Source: Schaalia sp. lx-260
GTDB lineage: Bacteria > Actinomycetota > Actinomycetes > Actinomycetales > Actinomycetaceae
Length of the DNA stretch: 57,428 bases
Direction of reading: 5' to 3'
Assembly (NCBI RefSeq): GCF_021083645.1
Contig: NZ_JAJNRQ010000007.1
Coordinates: forward strand, 1 to 57,428
The notes below the pieces were generated by a model, which was not told the DNA's origin, made no database searches, and worked only from the letters and a program-made list of their open reading frames with translations. This document shows positions 25,842-34,628 of this stretch, piece after piece. Both the position numbers and the translations under genes were made by a program. Positions within the stretch are counted from its first letter, which is position 1; every line of letters starts with the position of its first letter.

Positions 25842-27214
25842 GTTCGTCGCCTCATGAGGAAACACCGGAGAACTTTGATAGCAACGCCCTTCAGGAAAAG
25901 AAGATCGTAAAAGTTTCCACGAACCCTGAGCAGGAAAAAAACAGCAGCTCATCTGGTCACGCCCAACAGATGAAGAAAAACTACCTGTGGAACACACTTG
26001 GCTCCATGATGAATGCTGCTGCCAGTGTTCTCATGCTCATGGCAGTCACTCGCGCAATGGGAGCATACGCGGGCGGTATTTTTTCCCTTGCTTTCGCTAT
26101 TGCCCAGCAACTTCAAGTACTCGGGCACTTTGAAATCAGGCCCTACCAGGCTACAGATATGCGTGAAAGGTTTTCCTTTGGGGTCTACCTGTCTACACGC
26201 ATAGTGACATGCCTGCTCATGATCGCCGGTGTTATCGCTTACGCGACCTACAGCAACGGGAAATCCTTTGAAGCTCTGCTGTTGATATTTATTGCCTCCC
26301 TCAGGCTTTTTGACTCCTGTGAAGACGTATTCCACGGTATGTTTCAACAGCGAGGCAGACTTGATATTGCTGGGAAAGCTTTCTTTTTTCGAGGGCTTGC
26401 TACGACGGTTTCTTTCGCCTGCGCTGTGATGGTAACCGGTGACATGCTTTTAGCGTGCATGCTCTCTTTCGTGGCTTCCAGCGTTGTCATGATCGCCTTA
26501 AATATTCTACCGGCGCGTTCATTTGTTTCATTAAAACCACATTTTCAGTGGAAAAGCATGACACAGTTACTTATCACATGTGCTCCGCTTTTTGCTGGCT
26601 CCTTCTTGCTGGCCTACCTAAGTAATGCGCCTCGGTATGGTATCGAAGAATTTATGACAAAGCAATTCCAAACATACTATTCAATTGTGTTCATGCCGTC
26701 CCTCGTCATTAACCTGCTCAGCGGATTCGTGTTTAAGCCACTGCTGACAGATCTGGCTGATCGCTGGTCCCAAGGCCATAAGAGCGCTTTCCTTAGGATC
26801 ATCACGAAAGGTTTTGCTGTTGTTGCTTTGGCTTCTGCACTCACAATGGCCGTGGCCTGGCCATACGGACCAGAGTTACTCTCTTTGATTTACAGTGTTG
26901 ATATTTCGTCATATCGCCTTGAACTTGCTGTACTCATCTTCGGTGGTTTACTCAATGCTCTCGGCGTGATTTTGTACTACGCAATCGTCACTATACGTAT
27001 GCAACGTTTCATTGTTGTGGGATACGGGTGCGCGGCTCTTTTTGCATTACTTGCAACCCCCTCTTTTATTCAACGATGGGGCATTATGGGAGCGTGTATC
27101 CTATACGACTCATCAATGGCTGTTTTGGCTTTCGTTTTCCTTATCGCAACCCTGTGGGGTTTGAGGCGGCATGCTGCTCACACGCATACTCCCCCTGCTG
27201 ATACGCACAACTAA
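25838..27214 (+). CDS. Wzx-like polysaccharide flippase
   Basis: This 458-residue membrane protein has about 12-14 hydrophobic helices, starting near residue 52 after a hydrophilic N-terminal stretch of about 48 residues rich in Glu, Ser and Gln. The first helix region (NYLWNTLGSMMNAAASVLMLMAVTRAMG) is typical of the polysaccharide transport/MATE-like flippase superfamily, which moves lipid-linked oligosaccharide across the membrane. It is translationally coupled to the LicD gene, consistent with export of an AEP-modified glycan unit. The long polar N-terminus is unusual and may interact with partners, or the true start may be internal. Confidence 0.82.
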   Translation: MSSSPHEETPENFDSNALQEKKIVKVSTNPEQEKNSSSSGHAQQMKKNYLWNTLGSMMNAAASVLMLMAVTRAMGAYAGGIFSLAFAIAQQLQVLGHFEIRPYQATDMRERFSFGVYLSTRIVTCLLMIAGVIAYATYSNGKSFEALLLIFIASLRLFDSCEDVFHGMFQQRGRLDIAGKAFFFRGLATTVSFACAVMVTGDMLLACMLSFVASSVVMIALNILPARSFVSLKPHFQWKSMTQLLITCAPLFAGSFLLAYLSNAPRYGIEEFMTKQFQTYYSIVFMPSLVINLLSGFVFKPLLTDLADRWSQGHKSAFLRIITKGFAVVALASALTMAVAWPYGPELLSLIYSVDISSYRLELAVLIFGGLLNALGVILYYAIVTIRMQRFIVVGYGCAALFALLATPSFIQRWGIMGACILYDSSMAVLAFVFLIATLWGLRRHAAHTHTPPADTHN

Positions 27215-27288
27215 ATGAATCCGGCTCTCCCCTTTTTTACAGGTGTACACGTTGCCAGCATAAGGAAAACATAGGCGCCATACATGAA

Positions 27289-27316
27289 CGCCTGCCGATA
27301 GCGATATCGACAGGCG
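27289..27316. terminator. bidirectional terminator between convergent genes
   Basis: CGCCTGCCGATA and TATCGACAGGCG pair with one mismatch around a GCGA loop in the 146-base gap between the convergent flippase and second LicD genes. No strong T run is seen on either side, but the position between converging units supports the call. Confidence 0.65.
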
Positions 27317-27360
27317 AACCTACCACATAAGACGTGAGTTTACTTCACCCACAGCGGCCA

Positions 27361-28206
27361 CTAGTACGGGCCAAAATCAAGTCGAGCCGGGAAATGATTC
27401 TTCCGTTTTTCCAGAGGGGGAAGCTGCATGTAATCACCAAACATATCCCTCAGCATCGAATCAATTTCTTTAGGGAAACATAGTTCCATTCCCTCAAATT
27501 GCACACGAGACAAAGGAACAATATCTTTCCAAGCATATGTCTGAGTAAAACGGTTCGTATCGCACAAATAGCCGATACGTTGTGTTTTTTGGCGGGCATA
27601 TCGTGTACGCGCTTCCTTTTCACGACGATACACCCATTTCTTTGACACGCGGAAAAATTTGAAAGCACCCGCAGCAGCCAGACACGCGGCTTTCATTACA
27701 GTGCCTTTCCACCCTGACATTTGAATAACCGGGTCCGGAATACTCAACAAAATACGGATATGCGCCCAAAACCACGCATCCCAAACTTGTTTCCGATACG
27801 CCTTTTCATCATCGGCAACATTATCGAAAGCGTACATATCCAAGAAAATTCCCAAATCTAAGGGAAGTTTCGACAGTGCTTCCTCGCAAAACTCAGTTCC
27901 CTTCAACATGATACGAGTTGTTGCTAAAGGATACTCAAGGTTAATGTCAGCATTCATTACCGTGTACTTATCCGCATATTGTTGCTGAATAATTTCGATC
28001 AGAGTATCTAAATCACGGGTCGGCATACCGATGTCAATATCATCATCCCATGGAATAAATCCTTGATGACGCATTGCACCAATACCTGTTCCTGCTAAAC
28101 CAAAATAGGTCAGACCGTGTTCCTCGCATATCTCCACGACATCTTTGAGAATACCCAGTTCGCATTGCTGAACATGATGCAATGTCTGATCGTCATACTC
28201 TTTCAT
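27361..28206 (-). CDS. LicD-family phosphotransferase (second copy)
   Basis: This 281-residue protein has the same LicD layout as the plus-strand copy: GLAGTGIGAMRHQGFIPWDDDIDIG near 37-61 with the DDDID site, and FGDYMQLPPLEKRKNHFP at the C-terminus. The two copies align over their whole length but have diverged clearly. It is the last gene of the AEP operon, 31 bases after the decarboxylase, so it is the best candidate for the enzyme that puts AEP on the glycan. The other copy may modify a second sugar position. Confidence 0.9.
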   Translation of the reverse strand: MKEYDDQTLHHVQQCELGILKDVVEICEEHGLTYFGLAGTGIGAMRHQGFIPWDDDIDIGMPTRDLDTLIEIIQQQYADKYTVMNADINLEYPLATTRIMLKGTEFCEEALSKLPLDLGIFLDMYAFDNVADDEKAYRKQVWDAWFWAHIRILLSIPDPVIQMSGWKGTVMKAACLAAAGAFKFFRVSKKWVYRREKEARTRYARQKTQRIGYLCDTNRFTQTYAWKDIVPLSRVQFEGMELCFPKEIDSMLRDMFGDYMQLPPLEKRKNHFPARLDFGPY

Positions 28207-28237
28207 ATGAAATCCTCACTTTTATCCTGAGGTTCTT

Positions 28238-29362
28238 TCAGTTCAAAGTAGCCACATAGGACATGAAATTTTCTTTATTTTCACGCGCCGTTGTAGTGGG
28301 GCGACCTAAATCCTCACGCGCCCCAATATTGCACCGTACTTCAACAAAGACAGGACCCGACACTTCACAGGCTTTCTTTAACTCTGTATCAAGCTGCTCA
28401 TAGGTGGCTGCTGAAGCCACATACTCATAACCACAGGAACGCGCAATACCTACGAGGTCAATATGTCCCGCAACAGTCGGCATACCACCTACCGTTTCAT
28501 GAGCCTCATTATTAATCACAATATGGATGAGGTGACGCGGCTTTTGCGCACCGATCAAAGCCAATGACCCCATATGCATCAAGGTCGCGCCATCTCCATC
28601 AATACACCACAGCCTTTGCTGTGGTTTTGCCAGAGCCATACCTAATGCAATAGAGGAAGCATGCCCCATCGAACCGACCGTTAAGAAGTCACGCTCGTGG
28701 CCTTGCCCCCGCGCCTCACGGATCTCGAAAAGCTCACGGCTTGCTTTCCCCGTAGTGGACACAATCGGATCATCACCTGTGACCTCAACAATGTGACGGA
28801 TAATTTCTTCACGATTCATCGGGTAATTATTTGCGTATTCCACCTTGCCAGTGAAAGAAAGAGCACCTTTCCTCACAACAAAAGCCACATCAAGCCCTTG
28901 GTCTAATAGGGAACGAAATTCACGCATTGTGGCATGTAGTTCATCAGGGGTGGTATCTTTGCCGACAATACAGTAACGAATACCCATATCATCTAAAAGT
29001 TTCAGCGTAACCTCACCCTGATACACATGCTGAGGCTCATCATGTACGCCAGGTTCCCCCCTCCACCCGAGGACGAAAATCATCGGAATTGCGTACACTT
29101 TCTCATGTAAAAGCGAAGCAACCGGATTAATCACATTACCTTGACCGCTGTTTTGCATGTACACCACAGGGACTTTTCCTGTAGCCAAATGATAGCCCGC
29201 AGCCAAAGCCACGCAGTTTCCTTCATTTGCCGCAATCACGTGATGCGCAGGATCTGTGCCGTATGTGTGCATCAGATAGTTACACAGGGCTTTCAGTTGG
29301 GAATCAGGCACACCCGTATAGAAATCTGCACCAAGGGCATTAACAAAAGACTCAACCTGCAT
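28238..29362 (-). CDS. aepY: phosphonopyruvate decarboxylase
   Basis: This 374-residue TPP enzyme turns phosphonopyruvate into phosphonoacetaldehyde, pulling the unfavourable PEP mutase step forward. The N-terminal half has YTGVPDSQLKALCNYL and ANEGNCVALAAGYHLATG with the TPP-activating Glu, and MQNSGQGNVINP. The C-terminal half has the TPP-binding GDGATLMHMGSLA and NNEAHETVGG. Size and motifs match Ppd rather than larger acetolactate synthases. It overlaps the start-proximal neighbour (nucleotidyltransferase) by 11 bases and follows PEP mutase in the same operon, leaving little doubt. Confidence 0.93.
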   Translation of the reverse strand: MQVESFVNALGADFYTGVPDSQLKALCNYLMHTYGTDPAHHVIAANEGNCVALAAGYHLATGKVPVVYMQNSGQGNVINPVASLLHEKVYAIPMIFVLGWRGEPGVHDEPQHVYQGEVTLKLLDDMGIRYCIVGKDTTPDELHATMREFRSLLDQGLDVAFVVRKGALSFTGKVEYANNYPMNREEIIRHIVEVTGDDPIVSTTGKASRELFEIREARGQGHERDFLTVGSMGHASSIALGMALAKPQQRLWCIDGDGATLMHMGSLALIGAQKPRHLIHIVINNEAHETVGGMPTVAGHIDLVGIARSCGYEYVASAATYEQLDTELKKACEVSGPVFVEVRCNIGAREDLGRPTTTARENKENFMSYVATLN

Positions 29363-30086
29363 GATTCGTTTCTTTCAGTACGTGAGCGTAGCTCGGATCG
29401 TGTGCAACAAGTTCTTCCACCGTATCAATTTCTGATATTTGGTTTGCCTGTACGGGGCATATGCGCAGATCTAATTCCTGAATATGTTTATTGACGATGT
29501 CATCCCAGAAAAGCTGTTCATGCCCGTCCTGTTGATATGCGCGCCGAATATATTCAGCGAGGTGACGCGCATCCTGCGCATTAAAGAAGGACAGGCCCAC
29601 CATCGCGTACGTGTCGTTCCCTTTTTTCCCAACGCGCGTGATACGACCTGATGAATCGCAGTCAAAAACCCAGTCATCTGTGTGTCCCTGCACCATGCGG
29701 CCAAAGTAGCAGGAGCTTTCCAAAGGCTGGCACAGTATCTGCGGATCAGAAATAACAAGGTCGCCTTCGCAAATAAATGTCGGCCCCTCATCCAGGACAT
29801 GCGCTGCCGCATAAATTGACGATATGTTGTTTTTTTCCAGGTACTCCTCGTTGTTAATGAGCGTCACCGAGGGGTATTTTTCTGTCAGAAACTGGAATTG
29901 TTCTTTCAGGTAGCCCACCACGATATGCACACGAGTAACACCCGCATTCAGGAGGGCACCTATCACTGTTTCGATCATAGATGTCCCCTGAACTGTCACC
30001 AGAGGTTTCGGGGTTTCCAGAGTCACAGGAGACATACGTGTTCCCAGCCCTGCTGCCATGACAATTGCCTGAGGATGTACCATCAC
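29352..30086 (-). CDS. LicC/PntC-like CTP transferase, probably CMP-AEP synthase
   Basis: This 244-residue sugar-phosphate-type nucleotidyltransferase has the signature MAAGLGTRMSPVT...PKPLV (about 10-29), NNISSIYAA, CEGDLVI and SEIDTVEEL near the C-terminus. It resembles LicC (CTP:phosphocholine) and PntC, which makes CMP-2-aminoethylphosphonate. In an operon for AEP synthesis and with LicD genes beside it, the PntC activity is the most sensible reading. It lies 6 bases after PEP mutase and overlaps the decarboxylase by 11 bases. Two adjacent ATGs are possible starts; I keep the first. Confidence 0.82.
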   Translation of the reverse strand: MMVHPQAIVMAAGLGTRMSPVTLETPKPLVTVQGTSMIETVIGALLNAGVTRVHIVVGYLKEQFQFLTEKYPSVTLINNEEYLEKNNISSIYAAAHVLDEGPTFICEGDLVISDPQILCQPLESSCYFGRMVQGHTDDWVFDCDSSGRITRVGKKGNDTYAMVGLSFFNAQDARHLAEYIRRAYQQDGHEQLFWDDIVNKHIQELDLRICPVQANQISEIDTVEELVAHDPSYAHVLKETNHAG

Positions 30087-30092
30087 AGTCCC

Positions 30093-31388
30093 TTACAGTT
30101 CATCAATGAGAGTAATGATTTCCTTAAATGGCATGAGCTGTTCGTCTACTTCCAATGCCCGATGTGCTTTGAGAATTCCGCGAGCAGTTTCCTGCATTGC
30201 AGGGAAAGCCGCACGAATTAGCTGATTCGCGTAGATCACAATATTGACTCCATGTGCGGCCAGTTCTTCCTCTGTTGCGACATTAAACGATGTCGGCACC
30301 ACAACAATCGGAGTATCCGGGTCCTCCTCACGGAAACGATCACAGAATTCGTAGATTTCCGCAGGATCTTTCAGGCGACTGTGAATCATGATTCCATCAG
30401 CACCTGCACCAACAAAGGCTCGCGCCCGCGCTAAAGCATCCTCCATCCCACGTTCAAGGATGAGACTTTCAATACGCGCAATAATCATGAAGTCATCGGT
30501 AAGCTGCGCTTTTTTGCCAGCAGCAATTTTCGCGCAGAATTCTTCGATAGGTGCTTGAGTTTGCTCTACCTCTGTGCCGAAAAGAGAATTCTTTTTCAGA
30601 CCGGTTTTGTCTTCAATGATGACAGCGGATACGCCCATACGTTCCAGTGTTCGCACGTTGTACACAAAGTGTTCTGTCAGGCCACCGGTGTCACCATCAA
30701 GGATGATCGGTTTAGTGGTGACTTCCATGATGTCGTCAATCGTGCGCAGACGCGCTGACATATCAACAAGTTCAATGTCAGGCTTTCCGCGAGTTGTACT
30801 ATCGCAGAGGGAACTCACCCACATTGCATCAAATTGGTCGAGCCGACCATTATGGTCCACCACTGTTTTTTCTGCGATAAGTCCCGTCAAGCCATCGTGA
30901 GCTTCAATTGTTTTGACGACGGGGCTGATCTGTAAGAGTTGGCGTAAACGACGACGACGATGTTCTGGCATCGCCAGTTTTTCGCGGAGCTGCTGATCTA
31001 CTTTTCGGGCTTTTTCTGTCCGCGTGTAGGAGATTTCAACCAGTTCACCTCCGAAACGTTCCAAAAGACCGAGCACATTGTCACGGATAGCTTTTTCAGG
31101 ACCGTTTTGCCAATTATCGCCATGAATCACATAATCAGGTTTCAAGTCAGCAATCACGTCATCATACAAGTAGTCTTCTTGAACGATGACGCGGCTCACC
31201 CCTTCTAAAGACTCATAGAGTCGCACTCGTTCTTCTTGCGAGATCGTAGGGAATTTGTTGTAACGGATCAGAGCTTTGTCACTTAAAGCACCGAGAACAA
31301 CATCTCCGTACTTTCCTGCTTGAGCAATGATATTGAGGTGTCCCTCGTGGATAACATCTGTACAGAAAGCTGTGTAAGCGATAGTCAT
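30093..31388 (-). CDS. aepX: PEP mutase fused to an N-terminal cytidylyltransferase-like domain
   Basis: This 431-residue bifunctional protein. Residues 1 to about 135 form a glycerol-3-phosphate-cytidylyltransferase-like domain with FCTDVIHEGHLNII (the GxxxxGH-type nucleotide site, here IHEGH), HGDNWQNG and ISYTRTEKARK. Residues about 155 to 431 form a PEP mutase (isocitrate-lyase superfamily) with SSLCDSTTRGKPDIEL, GDTGG, the specific EDKTGLKKNS loop and MIHSRLKD. It isomerises PEP to phosphonopyruvate, the entry to all C-P biosynthesis. It precedes the nucleotidyltransferase by 6 bases and follows the transaminase by 36. Why a second CTP-transferase-like domain is needed is unclear. Confidence 0.93.
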   Translation of the reverse strand: MTIAYTAFCTDVIHEGHLNIIAQAGKYGDVVLGALSDKALIRYNKFPTISQEERVRLYESLEGVSRVIVQEDYLYDDVIADLKPDYVIHGDNWQNGPEKAIRDNVLGLLERFGGELVEISYTRTEKARKVDQQLREKLAMPEHRRRRLRQLLQISPVVKTIEAHDGLTGLIAEKTVVDHNGRLDQFDAMWVSSLCDSTTRGKPDIELVDMSARLRTIDDIMEVTTKPIILDGDTGGLTEHFVYNVRTLERMGVSAVIIEDKTGLKKNSLFGTEVEQTQAPIEEFCAKIAAGKKAQLTDDFMIIARIESLILERGMEDALARARAFVGAGADGIMIHSRLKDPAEIYEFCDRFREEDPDTPIVVVPTSFNVATEEELAAHGVNIVIYANQLIRAAFPAMQETARGILKAHRALEVDEQLMPFKEIITLIDEL

Positions 31389-31424
31389 GGGATAGTCCTT
31401 ACAGTAAATGCGTGAAGCTGCTGA

Positions 31425-32591
31425 TTAATTCGTGTAGGTTACTGGAACTGCTACGCCAGTAGCTATAAGTGCTTGTTCAAAGACTTCCCAGAAATTGTTG
31501 ATATCTTCTGCGTCAATTGCCCCGAGTGCGCACAGACGGAAAGTTCCTTTATTGTCGATTTTCCCAGGGTAAATTGTGAATCCTCGTTCATAGCAGTAGT
31601 CATGAATTTTCTCGAAGTCCCATGCGGGGTCATCGGGATATATCACGGCAGCAACAAGGCCCGATTGGACGCGACGATCCAGCATTTCTTTCAAACCAAG
31701 GCGATCAATTCCTGCCCTGATTGCAGCCATCACTCGTTGATGCCGTTGCCATTTACCTTGTTCGCCTTCCTCAAAGTATTCATCGAGGGCTTGACGCGCA
31801 GCATAGATGGTTTGTACCGGCGGCGTGAAATGCATTTCCCCTGTTTTTTCAAAGAATTCATACTGCATGTATAGGTTGCAGTAGTAGGAACGCACAGGGA
31901 AGTTTTTGGAGGCTTCGATAATGTCGCGGCGACCAATCACATATGACAGGCCTGACATTCCTTGTATACCTTTTTGTGCAGAAGCCATACAGAAATCAAT
32001 ATTGTCCTCATACAGATTTATCGGCATGAGCGCATAGGCTGATGTTGAATCAGTAATAAAGAAAGCACCGTATTTATGCGCAAGGGCACCGACTTCCCTG
32101 ACGGGATTAAGTAGTCCTGATCCTGTTTCATGGAAAGTCATGTACACGTAACCCACATCAGGAGTATCTTTCAACGCTTCTTCAATCACGTGTAAATCAG
32201 GAACATCATCAATTGGTTGTTTTACTTCAACGAAAGGCAGACCGTAGGCCGTGAGGACATCACAGGCACGTTGGCTATATGACCCGTTATTCACAACAAG
32301 GGCTTTTTTCCCTTCGTCAAGGAGGGAATTCAACACCACGTCAATACAGATCGTTCCAGAGCCGCAGAAAAGAACTGCTGTATATTCTTCAGGTTTTCCA
32401 TGAACGACACGCACAAGGTCTTCGCGCAGAGGGGCCATAAGAGAGGCGAATTCTTTTTCACGAGGACAAATATCAGGAACAATCTGAGCGTATTTTACTG
32501 AGTCTGTTGTGGTTGAGGGTCCCGGGTTCAGCAGGATGTTCCTCTGTACAGTACTTGACATAAGGCATACTCGCAGGTTCATAGAGGTCAT
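31425..32591 (-). CDS. phnW: 2-aminoethylphosphonate:pyruvate transaminase
   Basis: This 388-residue class V PLP aminotransferase; here it should run in the biosynthetic direction, turning phosphonoacetaldehyde into AEP. It has LLNPGPSTTTDSVK (about 18-31), FCGSGTICIDVVL, the DSTSAYALMP segment with the PLP-binding Asp, and MASAQKGIQGMSG with the Schiff-base Lys. It is the first gene of the AEP operon. The start is uncertain: ATGs at 32591, 32582 and 32561 have no strong ribosome site, and the last lies closest to where family homology begins. Confidence 0.9.
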   Translation of the reverse strand: MTSMNLRVCLMSSTVQRNILLNPGPSTTTDSVKYAQIVPDICPREKEFASLMAPLREDLVRVVHGKPEEYTAVLFCGSGTICIDVVLNSLLDEGKKALVVNNGSYSQRACDVLTAYGLPFVEVKQPIDDVPDLHVIEEALKDTPDVGYVYMTFHETGSGLLNPVREVGALAHKYGAFFITDSTSAYALMPINLYEDNIDFCMASAQKGIQGMSGLSYVIGRRDIIEASKNFPVRSYYCNLYMQYEFFEKTGEMHFTPPVQTIYAARQALDEYFEEGEQGKWQRHQRVMAAIRAGIDRLGLKEMLDRRVQSGLVAAVIYPDDPAWDFEKIHDYCYERGFTIYPGKIDNKGTFRLCALGAIDAEDINNFWEVFEQALIATGVAVPVTYTN

Positions 32592-33010
32592 TGATCGTCT
32601 CTATCTTAGCGTGGCTCAGGCCCACATCTGGGGATGACGTGCTTTCAAGGAAGGCTTATATCCTGTTGTTTTGATTTTTTAGAGACTTTCCTTGTACGAA
32701 AGTGCATATGAGCACATATTTTACGTAGCGTATGAAGCTAAGCATGCCTTTCATTGCTGAAGTTCCAAAACCGCGTCATAACGCATGAAACACAAGAAAA
32801 AACACTCCAACCCAAGGAATACGCTGCGATACAGACACAAAAGTTCATTGCACTGACAGCCTGCACTTTGATTGCCAGCTACTTCACTTATGACCTTCAA
32901 CGAGCCATGCAACTCCCCGACTCAGCCTTACACGCGGACAGACTCAGGGTAAGTGCTCACTGCGCGATACCTCTTTCAATCGGTAAAGCACACGAAATAC
33001 CATTACTCAT
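32592..33010. other. divergent intergenic region, AEP operon / azlCD
   Basis: About 420 bases between divergent transcription units. A plus-strand frame at 32754-33116 overlaps azlC and has no family features, so I do not call it. The A+T-rich segment near 32655-32720 probably contains the minus-strand promoter. I see no clear operator or RNA element. Confidence 0.4.
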
Positions 33011-33748
33011 ATGCCACACGTACTCCCCCACAGTGAAACTACGGATATTCCGTCACATCACAGCTGTTTCAGAGAAATCAGTCGCGGCATACACGCAGCA
33101 CTTCCCGCCACTTTAGCAATGATTCCCCTAGGGCTTGCCCTCGGTGTTGTCGTGACACAATCAGGACTTGCATGGTGGTGGGGACCCCTCCTTGCCACAT
33201 GCGTATATGCAGGCTCCCTTGAATTTCTTTTAGTAGGGATGCTTGCGGCACTTGCGCCCCTCAGTCAAATAGCACTCACCGCGCTTTTAGTAAATTTTCG
33301 ACATATTTTCTACGCACTCTCATTCCCCATCAACAAAATTCGCGGCATCGGATGGAAAATCTACGGTACCTTTGGCCTCACCGACGAAGTTTACGCCGTC
33401 ACAGCAAGCGCCCGCCCTCACAATTGGAGCCACGCCTCTTTACTTTCCATCGTCGCAAGTATCCAATGGGTATGGATCGCTTCCGTTACCTTCGGAGCCT
33501 TTGTCGGAAACTTCATTCCGCCCTACATTAAAGGCCTCAATTTTGCCGTCACCGCACTCTTTACCGTACTTACCTTAGAATCCTACCGTTACCGCCGTTC
33601 CATCCCGATCTCAGCTCTCGCCTTATGCAGCGCACTCATTGGAATCGTTACATCACCACATAACATGCTCCTCATCTCAATGACCCTTTTTGTCACAGCC
33701 CTCATTGGACGTTTTTTCCTATTAAAACGAAAGGAAAATCGTGCCTGA
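33011..33748 (+). CDS. azlC: AzlC-family branched-chain amino-acid exporter, large subunit
   Basis: This 245-residue protein has 6-7 hydrophobic helices. AzlC hallmarks are the first-helix region ALPATLAMIPLGLALGVVVTQSG, VYAGSLEFLLVGML, NFRHIFYALSF and the FGLTDEVYAV segment. With the small AzlD partner it exports branched-chain amino acids or related analogues. Its end overlaps azlD by 8 bases, so the two are coupled. The first ATG has only a weak ribosome site, so a start a few codons downstream is possible; the first 20 residues do not resemble the family. Confidence 0.9.
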   Translation: MPHVLPHSETTDIPSHHSCFREISRGIHAALPATLAMIPLGLALGVVVTQSGLAWWWGPLLATCVYAGSLEFLLVGMLAALAPLSQIALTALLVNFRHIFYALSFPINKIRGIGWKIYGTFGLTDEVYAVTASARPHNWSHASLLSIVASIQWVWIASVTFGAFVGNFIPPYIKGLNFAVTALFTVLTLESYRYRRSIPISALALCSALIGIVTSPHNMLLISMTLFVTALIGRFFLLKRKENRA

Positions 33749-34070
33749 TTACCTGTACATGCTCATTGCCATACTGATCGCCGGCACTATCACATGGGCC
33801 CTACGCGCCTTCCCTTTCCTGATTATTGTTCCCTTAAGTAAAAGCACCCTCATTGAGTTCCTCCGTGAACGTATGTCCCTAGGAATCATGCTCATACTTG
33901 CGGTATACACACTGCATGACATCGGAAACGTTTCAGGAATATCAGCCGTCGCAACCCTTAGTTCATTAGCTGTCACAGTGCTTATTCACCTGTGGAAACA
34001 CAACCTCATCCTGAGTATTTTTGCTGGAACAGCACTCAACGTGCTCCTCCACTCATGCTTTGTCCCATAA
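33741..34070 (+). CDS. azlD: AzlD-family small subunit
   Basis: This 109-residue protein has four hydrophobic helices and the AzlD features [12 protein letters not shown] and LAVYTL. It starts with GTG after an AAAGGAAAA site, inside the last codons of azlC. It should form the two-subunit exporter with AzlC. Confidence 0.87.
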   Translation: MPDYLYMLIAILIAGTITWALRAFPFLIIVPLSKSTLIEFLRERMSLGIMLILAVYTLHDIGNVSGISAVATLSSLAVTVLIHLWKHNLILSIFAGTALNVLLHSCFVP

Positions 34071-34114
34071 AACTCGATAGACACCCGCACGTCCTTGCTG
34101 CATATACTGATGAC

Positions 34115-34624
34115 ATGGCTACAACACATCTCCAAGGAAAACTTGTCCACACAATCGGTGAACTACCCGCTCACGGCACGCAAGCACCAGAATTTACCGT
34201 AGTTGGAAGCAACCTTGAAGATATTCAATTAAGCACATACGCCGGCTATCGGATCGTCCTCAATATTTTTCCGTCAGTTGACACCGGCATATGCGCAACA
34301 TCTGTTCGCACATTCAATCAGCACGCCGCAACCTTAGAAAATACGCGCGTCCTATGCATATCACATGACCTACCTTTTGCCTTACAACGTTTCTGCGCGG
34401 CAGAAGGCATCGACAATGTCACCGTCGCCTCTGCTTTCCGTTCAGATTTCGCCAACCTGTATGGTGTTCGACTGATTGATAGCCCATTGAAAGACCTGTG
34501 CGCACGCAGCATCATCATTCTTGATACGTCAGGTATCGTCCGATACACGCAACTGGTCAATGAAATCCGTCAGGATCCTGACTACGAGCAAGCCCTCGCC
34601 GCTTTAGCTCGTATACCCGCCTGA
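34115..34624 (+). CDS. tpx: thiol peroxidase (atypical 2-Cys peroxiredoxin)
   Basis: The start at 34115 is chosen because Tpx proteins begin a few residues before [11 protein letters not shown]; the frame is open back to 33992 but that part overlaps azlD. The 169-residue product has the peroxidatic Cys in [16 protein letters not shown] and the resolving Cys in [11 protein letters not shown], both in the Tpx spacing, so it reduces peroxides using thioredoxin. Length matches the family. The ribosome site is weak. It stands between azlD and ansA in a tight plus-strand series, with only 4 bases to the next gene. Confidence 0.93.
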   Translation: MATTHLQGKLVHTIGELPAHGTQAPEFTVVGSNLEDIQLSTYAGYRIVLNIFPSVDTGICATSVRTFNQHAATLENTRVLCISHDLPFALQRFCAAEGIDNVTVASAFRSDFANLYGVRLIDSPLKDLCARSIIILDTSGIVRYTQLVNEIRQDPDYEQALAALARIPA

Positions 34625-34628
34625 CATT

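Noticed and set aside
32754-33116. Plus-strand frame of 120 codons before azlC
   Set aside because: It overlaps the azlC start in another frame, shows no family and has no proper ribosome site; the region is better read as promoter DNA.
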